Shown: positions 1 to 8,158, counted from the first letter of the stretch. The stretch: 12,066 bases of DNA from Acidobacteriota bacterium (GCA_020201365.1 JAIVGV010000026.1:1-12066); one strand, 5' to 3'. The notes: a model not told the origin generated them from the sequence alone. Numbers and translations are program-made.

Positions 1-1406
1 CGCCCGAACTGCTCGTGCTCGACTCGACCGACCCCGACACGATCAACGGCTTCGCCTCGCGGATCGACCCGGCGCGCACGCTCTTCATCATCTCGTCGAA
101 GTCCGGCACGACGACCGAGCCGAACGCCTTCCACAAATACTGGTTCGAGCAGGTCAAACAAAAATCCGGCGAGCCCGGCAAGAACTTCGTCGCCATCACC
201 GATCCGGGTACGCAGATGGAGCGCGTGGCGACTGAGCAGAATTTCCGCAAAGTCTTCCTCAACCCGGCGGACATCGGCGGGCGCTACTCAGCGCTCTCCT
301 ACTTCGGTCTCGTCCCCGCCGCGCTGCAAGGTCTCGACGTGACGAAACTCCTCGACCGCGCCGAGCGCGTCGAGCACTCCTGCTCGCAGGTCGTCGCCGT
401 CGCCGACAACCCCGGCGCGCGGCTCGGCGCTGTGATCGGCGAGTGCGCGAAAGCGGGGCGCGACAAGCTGACCGTCGTCGCCGATCCGCGCATCGCGTCG
501 TTCGGTCTCTGGGTCGAGCAGTTGATCGCCGAGAGCACGGGCAAGGACGGCAAGGGCGTCGTGCCCGTCGCGGGCGAGACGCTCGGCTCGCCTTCGGTGT
601 ACGGCGACGACCGCCTGTTCGTCTCCGTCGCCGTCGGCAAGCTCGACAGCGAGACGGACGCGCGGCTGCGCGCGTTAGAAGCCGCGGGTCACCCGGTCGT
701 GCGGCTCGCGCTCACAGACCTCTACGATCTCGGCGAGCAGTTCTTCCTCTGGGAGATCGCGACCGCCTTCGCGGGCTGGCGTCTCGGCATCAACCCCTTC
801 GACCAGCCGAACGTGCAGGAGTCGAAGGACGCGACGAAGGAACTCCTCGAAGCCTACGCGCGCGACGGCAGGCTCCAGGAGCAGACCCGGCTCGCGGGCG
901 ACGACACGCTCACGATCTACGCCGACGACTCCGCGCGCGCGTCGCTCCCCTCCGGCTCTGTCGCCGAAGTCGTCAAAGCGCACCTCGCGCGCGTGAAGCC
1001 CGGCGACTACGTGGCGCTGCTCGACTACTTCGAGGAGTCGGACGAGAACGACCGCCTCGTCCAACAGATGCGCACGCACCTGCGCGACGCGACGCGCTGC
1101 GCGACGACGACGGGCTACGGTCCGCGCTTCCTCCACTCGACGGGTCAGCTCCACAAAGGCGGCTCCGACGCGGGCGTCTTCCTCCAACTCACGGCGCAGG
1201 ACAAGAGCGATCTGCCCGTGCCCGGAGAGTCGTACACCTTCGGCGTGCTCAAACAGGCGCAGGCGCTCGGCGACTTCCGCTCGCTCGCCCGCCGCGGTCG
1301 CCGCGCGATCCGCGTCGAACTCGGCACGGACGTTTCGGCTGGCTTACGTCGGCTCTACGATGTGATCCGCGAGGCGTTGCCGCTGGGCGAGACGACGAAG
1401 GCGTGA
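1..1406 (+). CDS. pgi: Glucose-6-phosphate isomerase, C-terminal part; probably the end of a transaldolase/isomerase fusion (5' truncated)
   Basis: Interconverts glucose-6-phosphate and fructose-6-phosphate in the cytoplasm. The frame is open from base 3 and gives 467 visible residues; the start lies outside the window. Visible motifs (fragment numbering): SKSGTTTE at 32-39 (first sugar-phosphate-binding SIS domain), GGRYSALSYFGLVPAA near 90-105, WVEQLIAESTGKDGKG, the signature FDQPNVQESKD at 266-276 (equivalent of the family FDQ-GVE-K pattern), and STGQLHKGG with His384, the likely ring-opening histidine. The C-terminal stretch around GVLKQAQALGDF matches, from memory, the isomerase half of bifunctional transaldolase/phosphoglucose isomerases (about 950 residues) better than E. 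coli Pgi. The fusion itself cannot be seen. It is followed by a 200-nt gap and then gnd on the same strand. Confidence 0.9.
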   Translation, partial: PELLVLDSTDPDTINGFASRIDPARTLFIISSKSGTTTEPNAFHKYWFEQVKQKSGEPGKNFVAITDPGTQMERVATEQNFRKVFLNPADIGGRYSALSYFGLVPAALQGLDVTKLLDRAERVEHSCSQVVAVADNPGARLGAVIGECAKAGRDKLTVVADPRIASFGLWVEQLIAESTGKDGKGVVPVAGETLGSPSVYGDDRLFVSVAVGKLDSETDARLRALEAAGHPVVRLALTDLYDLGEQFFLWEIATAFAGWRLGINPFDQPNVQESKDATKELLEAYARDGRLQEQTRLAGDDTLTIYADDSARASLPSGSVAEVVKAHLARVKPGDYVALLDYFEESDENDRLVQQMRTHLRDATRCATTTGYGPRFLHSTGQLHKGGSDAGVFLQLTAQDKSDLPVPGESYTFGVLKQAQALGDFRSLARRGRRAIRVELGTDVSAGLRRLYDVIREALPLGETTKA

Positions 1407-1453
1407 CAGGTTGCGACTCGTCGAACAATCTGTTGAGCGTGATTCATGCTCTA

Positions 1454-1540
1454 TTCACCGCAGAGGCGCAGAGTTGGCGCAGAGTTTCCGCAGAGTTCTC
1501 TCTGCGAGCCTCCGCGTGATCTCTGCGCCTCTGCGGTGAA
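1454..1540. repeat. 87-bp palindromic intergenic repeat built of CAGAG/CTCTGCG units
   Basis: Bases 1454-1473 and 1521-1540 are a perfect 20-bp inverted repeat; the left arm begins TTCACCGCAGAGG and the right arm ends CCTCTGCGGTGAA. The interior is an imperfect continuation with further GCAGAG copies at 1479-1484 and 1490-1495, and CTCTGCG or CTCCGCG copies at 1500-1506 and 1510-1516. The axis is near 1497. A transcript would form a long hairpin in the gap between the isomerase gene and gnd. No T-run follows, so it is not a typical intrinsic terminator. From memory, very similar sequences recur between genes in many environmental bacteria; its copy number here is unknown. Confidence 0.85.
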
Positions 1541-1590
1541 GTCCGACGATCTCGACTTTCGAGATACTCTGACAGCTTTCATCTTTAACA

Positions 1591-1597
1591 GAAGAGG
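1591..1597 (+). promoter_or_regulatory. Ribosome binding site of gnd
   Basis: GAAGAGG lies 9 nt upstream of the ATG at 1607. It abuts an in-frame TTG at 1598, leaving no spacing for that codon, so it supports the ATG as the true start. Confidence 0.7.
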
Positions 1598-1606
1598 TTG
1601 ATCCGC

Positions 1607-3079
1607 ATGGCAACACCGGAGCAGGGAACGAAGACGGCGCAGGTCGGCATGATCGGTCTCGCCGTGATGGGCGCGAACCTCGCCAAGAACATCGAGCGCA
1701 ACGGCTACTCGGTCGCCGTCTTCAACCGCGAGGCGACGCGCGTCTCCGAGTTCGTCGCGGAGAACGAGGGCAAGCGCTTCCTCGGCGCGCAGTCGTGGGA
1801 AGACTTCGTGAAGAAGTTGGAGCGACCGCGCAAGATCATCCTGCTCGTCAAGGCGGGCGCTCCCGTGGACTGGACGATCAACCAGATCAAGCCCTACCTC
1901 GAAGCGGGCGACATCATCGTTGACGGCGGCAACTCCTACTTCCTCGACACCGCCCGCCGCGAAGCCGACCTGAAGAAAGAAGGTCTCTACTTCATCGGCT
2001 CCGGCGTCTCCGGCGGCGAGAAGGGCGCGCTCTGGGGACCGAGCTTGATGCCCGGCGGCGAGCGCGACGCCTACGAAAAGATTCGCCCCGTCTGGGAAGC
2101 CATCGCCGCCAAAGTTGACGACGGACCTTGCGTCACCTACATCGGACCCGGCGGCGCCGGGCACTTCGTCAAGATGGTGCACAACGGCATCGAGTACGGC
2201 GACATGCAGCTCATCGCCGAATCCTACGACATCATGCGCCGCGTTCTTGGGATGTCGGCGGACGAGATGGCGGATGTCTTCGACGAGTGGAATCGCGGCG
2301 AGCTCGAGTCTTACCTCATCGAGATCACTGCGAAAATCCTGCGCGTGAAAGACCCGGAGACGGGACGACCCTTAGTCGATCTCGTGCTCGATAAGGCTGG
2401 GCAGAAGGGGACGGGCAAGTGGGCGAGCGAGATCGCGCTGGAGCTCGAGGTGCCCATCCCGACGATTGACGCGGCGGTGAACACGCGCAACCTCTCCGCG
2501 CACAAGGAGGAGCGCGTCGGGGCGTCGAAACAGATCGCCGCGCCGCCCGTCGAAAAGTATTCGGGCGACCGCCGCGAGCTGATCAGAGCCGTCCACGACG
2601 CGCTCTACGCGGCGAAGATTTGCTCGTACGCGCAAGGGATGAGTCTGATCCGCGCGGGTTCGGATCATTACGAGTGGGGAATTGATCTCGGCGAGACGGC
2701 GCGCATCTGGAAGGGCGGCTGCATCATCCGCGCGCAGTTCCTCGGCAAGATCAAGCAGGCGTACACGCGCAAGCCCGACCTCGCGAACCTGCTCCTCGAC
2801 GACGACTTCAACGCGTGGGTCGCCGAGGCGCAGGGCAACTGGCGCAAGGCTGTGACGGCGGCGGTCGCGGCGGGCGTCCCCGTCCCCGCCATGTCCGCGA
2901 GCCTCGCCTACTTCGACACCTACCGCGCGGCGGAGTTGCCGACGAACCTGACGCAAGCCCAGCGCGACTTCTTCGGCTCGCACACCTACGAGCGCAAGGA
3001 CAAGCCGGAGCAGGGCTTCGTCCACACCGAATGGGAAGAACTGTTGGCGCAGCAGTCGAAGTCGAACCCGGACGCTTAA
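1607..3079 (+). CDS. gnd: 6-phosphogluconate dehydrogenase (decarboxylating)
   Basis: Oxidatively decarboxylates 6-phosphogluconate to ribulose-5-phosphate and CO2 with NAD(P)+, the last oxidative step of the pentose phosphate pathway. It has 490 residues, normal for the long dimeric family. Visible motifs: the Rossmann loop GLAVMGAN at 17-24, VDGGNS at 105-110, GSGVSGGEKGA at 131-141, and the catalytic block HFVKMVHNGIEYGD, where K189, H192, N193 and E196 correspond to sheep K183, H186, N187 and E190. Then come KAGQKGTGKW, NTRNLSAHKEER and the C-terminal AQRDFFGSHTYER block contributing to the partner active site. The ATG at 1607 is chosen over an in-frame TTG at 1598 because of Shine-Dalgarno spacing. 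zwf starts 6 nt after the stop, so the two are surely co-transcribed. Confidence 0.97.
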   Translation: MATPEQGTKTAQVGMIGLAVMGANLAKNIERNGYSVAVFNREATRVSEFVAENEGKRFLGAQSWEDFVKKLERPRKIILLVKAGAPVDWTINQIKPYLEAGDIIVDGGNSYFLDTARREADLKKEGLYFIGSGVSGGEKGALWGPSLMPGGERDAYEKIRPVWEAIAAKVDDGPCVTYIGPGGAGHFVKMVHNGIEYGDMQLIAESYDIMRRVLGMSADEMADVFDEWNRGELESYLIEITAKILRVKDPETGRPLVDLVLDKAGQKGTGKWASEIALELEVPIPTIDAAVNTRNLSAHKEERVGASKQIAAPPVEKYSGDRRELIRAVHDALYAAKICSYAQGMSLIRAGSDHYEWGIDLGETARIWKGGCIIRAQFLGKIKQAYTRKPDLANLLLDDDFNAWVAEAQGNWRKAVTAAVAAGVPVPAMSASLAYFDTYRAAELPTNLTQAQRDFFGSHTYERKDKPEQGFVHTEWEELLAQQSKSNPDA

Positions 3080-3085
3080 CAACCC

Positions 3086-4624
3086 ATGTCAGCGACCGTC
3101 TTAGAAAATCCTCTGCGCGAAGGGATGCGGCTCGAACGCACCGCCGAGCCCTGCTGCGTCGTCATCTTCGGCGCGTCGGGCGATCTGGCGAAGCGCAAGC
3201 TGATCCCTGCGCTCTTCCGTCTCGCGCAGGAGCGGCTCGTGCCCGCCGAGTTCGCCATCCTCGGCGCGGCGCGCACGCCGATGGAGACCGACGAGTTTCG
3301 CACGAAGATGCGCGAGGCGGTCGCGGAGTTTTCCGCGGACAAGGAGGTTGACCCGCAGGTCTGGGACTCCTTCGCCGAGAAGCTCTACTACGACACGCTC
3401 GACATCGGCGCGCCCGAAGACTACAAAAAAATCACGTCGCTGCTCGAGGAGATTGACAAGAACCACGGCACGCAGGGCAACCGACTCTTCTACCTCTCGA
3501 CCGCGCCCACGCTCTACGCCGAAGCCGTCAAGCAGCTCGGCGACGCCGGGCTCACCAAGTCGAAGGGCTGGGTGCGCGTCGTCATCGAGAAGCCTTTCGG
3601 TCGCGATCTCGAAAGCGCGCGCGCGCTGAACCAGGAGATTCATAAGTACCTCGACGAGTCGCAGATTTACCGGATCGATCACTACCTCGGCAAAGAGACC
3701 GTTCAGAATCTTTTAGTCTTCCGCTTCGCCAACGGCATCTTCGAGCCGCTGTGGAATCGGCAGTACGTTGACCACGTCCAGGTTACGAACGCGGAGACGG
3801 TCGGCGTCGAGGGGCGCGGCGGCTACTACGAGCAGGCGGGCGTCGTGCGCGACATGATCCAGAATCACGTCTTCCAGGTGCTCTCCTTGATCGCGATGGA
3901 GCCGCCCGCCTCTCTCGGCGCGGAAGCCGTGCGCGACGAGAAGATCAAGGCGATGCACGCGGCGCGCGCGTTCACGCCGGAGCGCGTGCGCGCCGAGTGC
4001 GTGCGCGGTCAGTACGGCGCGGGCTCGATAAATGGTCAGCCCGTGCCCGGCTACCGCGAGGAGCAGGACGTGGCGAAAGATTCGACGACGGAAACGTTCG
4101 CCGCGCTCACGATGTACTTCGACAACTGGCGCTGGTCGGGCGTGCCCTTCTTCATCCGTTCGGGGAAGCGTCTGACGAAGCGCGTCACGGAGATCGCGAT
4201 CCAATTTCGCGACGCCCCCGTCCACCTCTTCGGCGCGGAGATGATGGAGCAGGTCACGCCGAACCAGCTCGTCATACGCATCCAGCCCGACGAAGGCATC
4301 ACCCTGCGCTTCGCGGCGAAAGTGCCGGGGCAGGTCACGCGCGTGCGCGACGTGAACATGGACTTCCGCTACGGCTCATCCTTCGGCGTCCAAATCCCCG
4401 AAGCCTACGAGCGGCTCCTGCTCGACTGCATGCTCGGCGACCAGACGCTCTACGCGCGCACGGACATGACCGAGCGCGGCTGGGAACTCGTCATGCCGAT
4501 CCTCGACGAGTGGGCGCGCACGAAAGGCGAGGTTCAATTCCCGAACTACGAGGCGGGCACTTGGGGACCCAAAGCGTCGGACGTGATGATCGAGCGCGCG
4601 GGGCGGCGCTGGCGCAGACCGTAA
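3086..4624 (+). CDS. zwf: Glucose-6-phosphate 1-dehydrogenase
   Basis: Oxidises glucose-6-phosphate to 6-phosphogluconolactone while reducing NADP+ (or NAD+), the entry step of the oxidative pentose phosphate pathway. At 512 residues it is full length. The N-terminal Rossmann motif GASGDLAKRK is at 29-38; the substrate-binding signature RIDHYLGKE is at 196-204, with K203 and H199 contacting substrate; the probable catalytic base is H261 in RDMIQNHVFQ, equivalent to Leuconostoc H240. The ATG lies 6 nt after the gnd stop with no clear Shine-Dalgarno sequence, so translation may be coupled to gnd. Next downstream is opcA, which encodes a protein needed for full activity of this enzyme in cyanobacteria. 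An adjacent pair C23-C24 precedes the nucleotide-binding strand; its role is unknown. Confidence 0.97.
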   Translation: MSATVLENPLREGMRLERTAEPCCVVIFGASGDLAKRKLIPALFRLAQERLVPAEFAILGAARTPMETDEFRTKMREAVAEFSADKEVDPQVWDSFAEKLYYDTLDIGAPEDYKKITSLLEEIDKNHGTQGNRLFYLSTAPTLYAEAVKQLGDAGLTKSKGWVRVVIEKPFGRDLESARALNQEIHKYLDESQIYRIDHYLGKETVQNLLVFRFANGIFEPLWNRQYVDHVQVTNAETVGVEGRGGYYEQAGVVRDMIQNHVFQVLSLIAMEPPASLGAEAVRDEKIKAMHAARAFTPERVRAECVRGQYGAGSINGQPVPGYREEQDVAKDSTTETFAALTMYFDNWRWSGVPFFIRSGKRLTKRVTEIAIQFRDAPVHLFGAEMMEQVTPNQLVIRIQPDEGITLRFAAKVPGQVTRVRDVNMDFRYGSSFGVQIPEAYERLLLDCMLGDQTLYARTDMTERGWELVMPILDEWARTKGEVQFPNYEAGTWGPKASDVMIERAGRRWRRP

Positions 4625-4629
4625 GAGCC

Positions 4630-4664
4630 GTGACAGGCGACAGGTAAACGGTGACAGGTGAGAA
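4630..4664. repeat. Degenerate heptamer tract, GTGACAG type
   Basis: Five consecutive 7-nt units follow the zwf stop: GTGACAG, GCGACAG, GTAAACG, GTGACAG, GTGAGAA. Units 1 and 4 are identical and the others are diverged in the same register. It lies wholly in the 87-nt zwf-opcA gap. Confidence 0.7.
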
Positions 4665-4683
4665 CAGGGTTCCCCCGTCGCGG

Positions 4684-4704
4684 TTGACGGCTGACGCTTT
4701 ACGC
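4684..4704. repeat. Degenerate heptamer tract, TTGACGG type
   Basis: Three consecutive 7-nt units, TTGACGG, CTGACGC and TTTACGC, end 7 nt before the opcA start. It shares a TGAC core with the tract at 4630-4664 but is out of register with it. It occupies the place where a ribosome binding site would be expected, and no clear one is seen. Confidence 0.55.
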
Positions 4705-4711
4705 TTCAAAG

Positions 4712-5881
4712 ATGGAGACGCAATCACAACCTGACCCCCCGAACGCCGCACAGACTCACGGCGTTGACGTGGCGAGCCTCGAGAAGCAGCTCGCGGCGAT
4801 GTGGCGCGAGACGGCGAAGGCGGAGCCGGGCGTGACGCGCGTGTGCCTGGCGAACCTCGTCGTGTACGCGCCGGACGAGGCGTCGCGCGCGGGGCTCGGC
4901 GAACTGCTCGAAGAGATCGCGGAGCACACGCCGAGCCGCGTCGTCATCCTCCACGCGGATCGAGAGTCCGAGTTTCGGCTCGACGCGCACGTCTCCTCGC
5001 GCTGCCGCGAGTCGGAGAAGGGCAGGCGGCAGGTCTGCTGCGAGCAGGTGACGCTTGAGGCGGGCGGCGCCGCGCTCGCGTCGCTCGCGAGCGCGGTCGA
5101 GCCGCTGCTCCTTTCGGACGTGCCGACCTTCCTCTGGTGGAAGGACATCCCGCACTACGAAGACAAGCTCTTCGCGCGACTCGTCGAGATGTCTGACCGC
5201 GTCGTGATTGACTCCGCCGCCTTCGATCACCCGCACGCAGACCTCACGCGCGTCGCCCGCCTCATCAACGAGCGCGCGGACGTGACGCGCCTGAGCGATC
5301 TCAACTGGGGCCGGCTCACCGCTTGGCGGAGCCTCGTCGCGGGCTTCTGGGACGTCCCCGAATACCGCGCGCACCTCGACGCGCTCGATTCCGTCCGACT
5401 CGAATTCTCGCCGCCTGCCCTCGCGCCCGAAGAGTTCGCGTGTCAGGCGCTGCTCGTCGCGGGCTGGCTCGCGTCGCGGCTCGGTTGGAAGGTCTCTGGC
5501 GGTAAACCCGCGCGCGAAGGCGACACGCTGCGCGTCGCGCTCGACGCGGGCGGTCGCGCAATCGAATTGGAGCTGCGCGCGGCGGGCGTCAGTCACGAAG
5601 GCAACTTGCGCCGCGTCACCTTGCGCGACGCGAAAGGCGCGGCGGAGTTCTACGCCGTCGCGGACGAGTCGGGCGCGCGGCTGGAGACCTGCGCGCGGAT
5701 CGGCGCGGCGCGCCGTGTGGGGCGCGTGCTCGCCTACGAGGCGAAGACCGAGGGGCAGCGGCTCAGCCGCGAGCTGAGCATCCTCGCGCGCGATGAGGTT
5801 TACGAGCAGGCGGTCGCCTCCGCCGCCGCCTTGATCGCGCCGCTCGTCGCGGCTGGCTGGGGCGAAATCCCTGTCGAATGA
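4712..5881 (+). CDS. opcA: Glucose-6-phosphate dehydrogenase assembly/activator protein OpcA
   Basis: OpcA is a helper of G6PDH known from cyanobacteria and actinobacteria, where it supports assembly and redox activation of the enzyme; it is not itself a known catalyst. The 389 residues show recognisable family blocks: VTRVCLANLVVY at 41-52, a cysteine-containing segment with C98, C109 and C110 (the latter in VCCEQV), LSDVPTFLWWKDIP at 134-147, and LSDLNWGRLTAWRSLVAGFWD at 194-214. The C-terminal third is Arg/Ala-rich and more variable. It sits directly after zwf, as in cyanobacteria, and its TGA overlaps the glk ATG (ATGA). The start at 4712 is the first ATG after the repeats; it lacks a good ribosome binding site, and a GTG at 4769 just before the first conserved block is an alternative. 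No membrane segment or signal peptide is seen. Confidence 0.9.
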   Translation: METQSQPDPPNAAQTHGVDVASLEKQLAAMWRETAKAEPGVTRVCLANLVVYAPDEASRAGLGELLEEIAEHTPSRVVILHADRESEFRLDAHVSSRCRESEKGRRQVCCEQVTLEAGGAALASLASAVEPLLLSDVPTFLWWKDIPHYEDKLFARLVEMSDRVVIDSAAFDHPHADLTRVARLINERADVTRLSDLNWGRLTAWRSLVAGFWDVPEYRAHLDALDSVRLEFSPPALAPEEFACQALLVAGWLASRLGWKVSGGKPAREGDTLRVALDAGGRAIELELRAAGVSHEGNLRRVTLRDAKGAAEFYAVADESGARLETCARIGAARRVGRVLAYEAKTEGQRLSRELSILARDEVYEQAVASAAALIAPLVAAGWGEIPVE

Positions 5882-6867
5882 TTCTCGCGGGCGACATCGG
5901 CGGGACGAAGACGAACCTCGCGCTCTTCGACGAGATCGGCGGCACGCCCCCGACGCCTCGCGCGCAAGGTAGCTACCCGAGCGCGAAGTACGACTCGCTC
6001 GAAGCGATCCTGCGCGACTTCGTCGGCAGACAGGGCGGCGCGGCGGTGACGCACGCCTGCTTCGGCGTCGCGGGTCCGGTCGTCAGAGACGCGGTCACCG
6101 CGACGAATCTCGCGTGGGTCGTCGGGCGCGCGTCAATCTCTCGCACGCTCGGCACGCAGAGCGTCCGGCTCATCAACGATCTCGAAGCGACCGCTTACGG
6201 CATCGAAGTGCTCACGCCGGATCAGCTCCACACACTGAGCGAGGGCGCGGGCGGACGCATGGGACACCGCGCGCTGATCGCCGCGGGGACTGGTCTCGGC
6301 ATGGCGCTCATCTACTGGGACGGCGCGCGCTTCCGCCCCGCCGCGTCCGAGGGCGGGCACTCAGACTTCGCCCCGCAAAACGACACCGAGCTTGAACTGC
6401 AACGCCGCCTGCGAAGAGAATTCGGCGGGCACGTCAGCGTCGAGCGCGTCGTCTCCGGCATGGGGCTCGTCAACATCTACAATTTCCTGCGCGACGAGAA
6501 GCGCTCGGAAGAGCCGGAGAAGGTGACGCGGGAGATCGAAGCGGCGGAGGACAAGGCTGCGCGGATCGGCGCGGCGGCGATGGCGGGCGAGTCGGGGCTG
6601 TGCGCGCGTGCTCTCGACATCTTAGTCGAGGCTTACGGCGCGGCGGCGGGCAACCTCGCGCTGCTCGTCAAGCCCGCGGGGGGCCTCTACGTCGGCGGCG
6701 GCATCGCGCCGAAGATTCTCGAACGGCTCAAGGAAGGCTCGTTCATGCGCGCGTTCACGGACAAAGGTCGGATGTCCAAGCTCGCCGCCTCTTTCCCCGT
6801 CCGCGTCATCCTCGACGACAAGACGGCGCTCTACGGCGCGGCGCGCTTCGCGCAACTCCGCGGCTGA
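5878..6867 (+). CDS. glk: Glucokinase (Glk family)
   Basis: Phosphorylates glucose to glucose-6-phosphate with ATP in the cytoplasm and so supplies Zwf with substrate. At 329 residues it matches the E. coli-type Glk family (about 320) rather than the zinc-motif ROK glucokinases. Visible motifs: phosphate-binding DIGGTKTN at 6-13, VAGPV near 64-68, LINDLEA with the predicted catalytic base D101, the ATP-binding loop GTGLGMA at 137-143, EGGHSDF at 158-164 with glucose-contacting E158 and H161, and GGGI at 273-276. The start overlaps the opcA stop as ATGA, a typical translational-coupling junction. pgl follows after 24 nt. Confidence 0.94.
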   Translation: MILAGDIGGTKTNLALFDEIGGTPPTPRAQGSYPSAKYDSLEAILRDFVGRQGGAAVTHACFGVAGPVVRDAVTATNLAWVVGRASISRTLGTQSVRLINDLEATAYGIEVLTPDQLHTLSEGAGGRMGHRALIAAGTGLGMALIYWDGARFRPAASEGGHSDFAPQNDTELELQRRLRREFGGHVSVERVVSGMGLVNIYNFLRDEKRSEEPEKVTREIEAAEDKAARIGAAAMAGESGLCARALDILVEAYGAAAGNLALLVKPAGGLYVGGGIAPKILERLKEGSFMRAFTDKGRMSKLAASFPVRVILDDKTALYGAARFAQLRG

Positions 6868-6891
6868 CGCGCGCGCGAATCTCGAACACCC

Positions 6892-7698
6892 ATGAACGAC
6901 GGCACACGAGCGACTGGCGGCGGAGAGTCGGCGGCGGACGCGCTCGCCATCGGCGGCGCGCGCGTCCTCGTCTTCGACGACGCGGCGGCTGTGTCGCGCG
7001 CCGCCGCCGGGAGGTTCGTCGCATCGGCGGACGCGTCTATCCGTCAGTCGGGTCGCTTCAGTGTCGCGCTCTCCGGCGGCTCGACGCCGCGCGCGATCTA
7101 CGAGCTGCTCGCGTCCGCCGAGTTCGCGCCGCGCGTCGAGTGGTCGAAGGTTCACGCCTTCTTCGGCGACGAGCGTTGCGTGCCGCCGGACGACGAGGCG
7201 AGCAACTACCGGATGGCGCGGGAGTCGCTGCTCTCGCACGTCCCGATTCCAACGCAGAACGTCCACCGCATGATCGGCGAGGGCGACGCCGTGGCGAACG
7301 CGCGCCTCTACGAGGACGATCTGCGCTCCTTCTTCGGCGGCGACGCTCTGCCGCGCTTCGATCTCGTCATGCTCGGCTTGGGCGAGGACGGGCACACGGC
7401 GTCGCTCTTTCCCGGAAGCCCCGCGCTCGAAGAGCGGCGGGCGTGGGCCGTCGCCAACCGCGTCGAGAAGCTCGGCGCGTACCGACTGACGCTGACCGCG
7501 CCTGCCATCAACGCCGCCGCCGCCGTTATGTTCGTCGCCGCGGGCGCGGGCAAGGCTGAGCGGCTGCGAGACGTTTTGGAAGGGGGGCGCGATCCGTCGC
7601 GGCTGCCCGCGCAGTTAATCCGACCGGGCGTCGGCACGCTCGAATGGTTCGTTGATCGCGCGGCGGCTGCGAAACTTGAGAGACGTGAGCCACTATGA
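6892..7698 (+). CDS. pgl: 6-phosphogluconolactonase
   Basis: Hydrolyses 6-phosphogluconolactone, the Zwf product, to 6-phosphogluconate, the Gnd substrate. It has 268 residues and belongs to the Pgl branch of the glucosamine-6-phosphate isomerase fold, not the beta-propeller YbhE type. Visible motifs: SGGSTP at 61-66 (phosphate binding), FFGDERCVPPDDEASNY at 90-106, and GLGEDGHTASLFP at 162-174 with the expected catalytic H168. The first 22 or so residues are low-complexity and probably not part of the fold; no better start is seen downstream and the ribosome binding site is weak. The TGA overlaps the rpiB ATG (ATGA), implying coupled translation. Confidence 0.95.
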   Translation: MNDGTRATGGGESAADALAIGGARVLVFDDAAAVSRAAAGRFVASADASIRQSGRFSVALSGGSTPRAIYELLASAEFAPRVEWSKVHAFFGDERCVPPDDEASNYRMARESLLSHVPIPTQNVHRMIGEGDAVANARLYEDDLRSFFGGDALPRFDLVMLGLGEDGHTASLFPGSPALEERRAWAVANRVEKLGAYRLTLTAPAINAAAAVMFVAAGAGKAERLRDVLEGGRDPSRLPAQLIRPGVGTLEWFVDRAAAAKLERREPL

Positions 7699-8144
7699 AG
7701 ATCGCAATCGGCAGCGACCACGCGGGGTTCGAGGCGAAGGAGCGGGCGAGGGAGGTTCTCGCCTCGCTCGGCGCGGAAGTTCTGGACAAGGGGACGAGCA
7801 GCGAGGTGAGTGTTGACTACCCGGACTTCGGCGCGGCGGTCGGGCGCGCGGTCGCGCGCGGGGAGGTCGAGCGCGGCGTGCTCGTCTGCGGATCGGGGAT
7901 CGGCGTCTCAATCGCCGCCAACAAGATCGCGGGCGTGCGCGCGGCGGTCTGCTGGAACGAGGAGACGGCGCGGCTCGCGCGCCAGCACAACGACGCCAAC
8001 GTGCTCTGCTTCGGCGCGCGCTTCATCGAGCCGGGACTCGCCGCGCTCATGATCCGCGCGTTCGTCGAGACCGAGTTCGACGGCGGGCGACACCGGCAGC
8101 GCGTCGACAAGCTGACGAAGTTGGACGAGGGGAGAGCCTGTTAA
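7695..8144 (+). CDS. rpiB: Ribose-5-phosphate isomerase B
   Basis: Interconverts ribulose-5-phosphate and ribose-5-phosphate, taking the Gnd product towards nucleotides and the non-oxidative branch. At 149 residues it is normal for RpiB/LacAB. Visible motifs: GSDHAG at 6-11, with D8 and H9 as substrate contacts; DYPDF at 41-45; VCGSGIGVSIAANK at 64-77, with C65 corresponding to the catalytic cysteine of E. coli RpiB (C66); and RQHNDAN at 96-102, with H98 as the ring-opening histidine. Cysteine at position 65 favours RpiB over LacB-type subunits. Its start overlaps the pgl stop. It is the last gene of the cluster and ends 14 nt before the stop of the convergent cyclase gene, with no terminator hairpin between them. 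Confidence 0.96.
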   Translation: MKIAIGSDHAGFEAKERAREVLASLGAEVLDKGTSSEVSVDYPDFGAAVGRAVARGEVERGVLVCGSGIGVSIAANKIAGVRAAVCWNEETARLARQHNDANVLCFGARFIEPGLAALMIRAFVETEFDGGRHRQRVDKLTKLDEGRAC

Positions 8145-8158
8145 AAGTTATCTTCGCT

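Noticed and set aside
1454..1540. The palindrome as an intrinsic terminator or a small protein gene
   Set aside because: No T-run follows the hairpin, and the translations across it (such as FTAEAQ-type peptides) are by-products of the repeat.
4630..4704. CRISPR-like or direct-repeat array
   Set aside because: Units are only 7 nt, contiguous and degenerate, without spacers.
2372..5596. Several - strand open frames of 170-290 codons over gnd, zwf and opcA
   Set aside because: They are shadow frames caused by high GC at codon position three, with no motifs or start signals; the + strand proteins are unambiguous.
8145..8158. Bidirectional terminator between rpiB and the cyclase gene
   Set aside because: The gap is only 14 nt and contains no inverted repeat.
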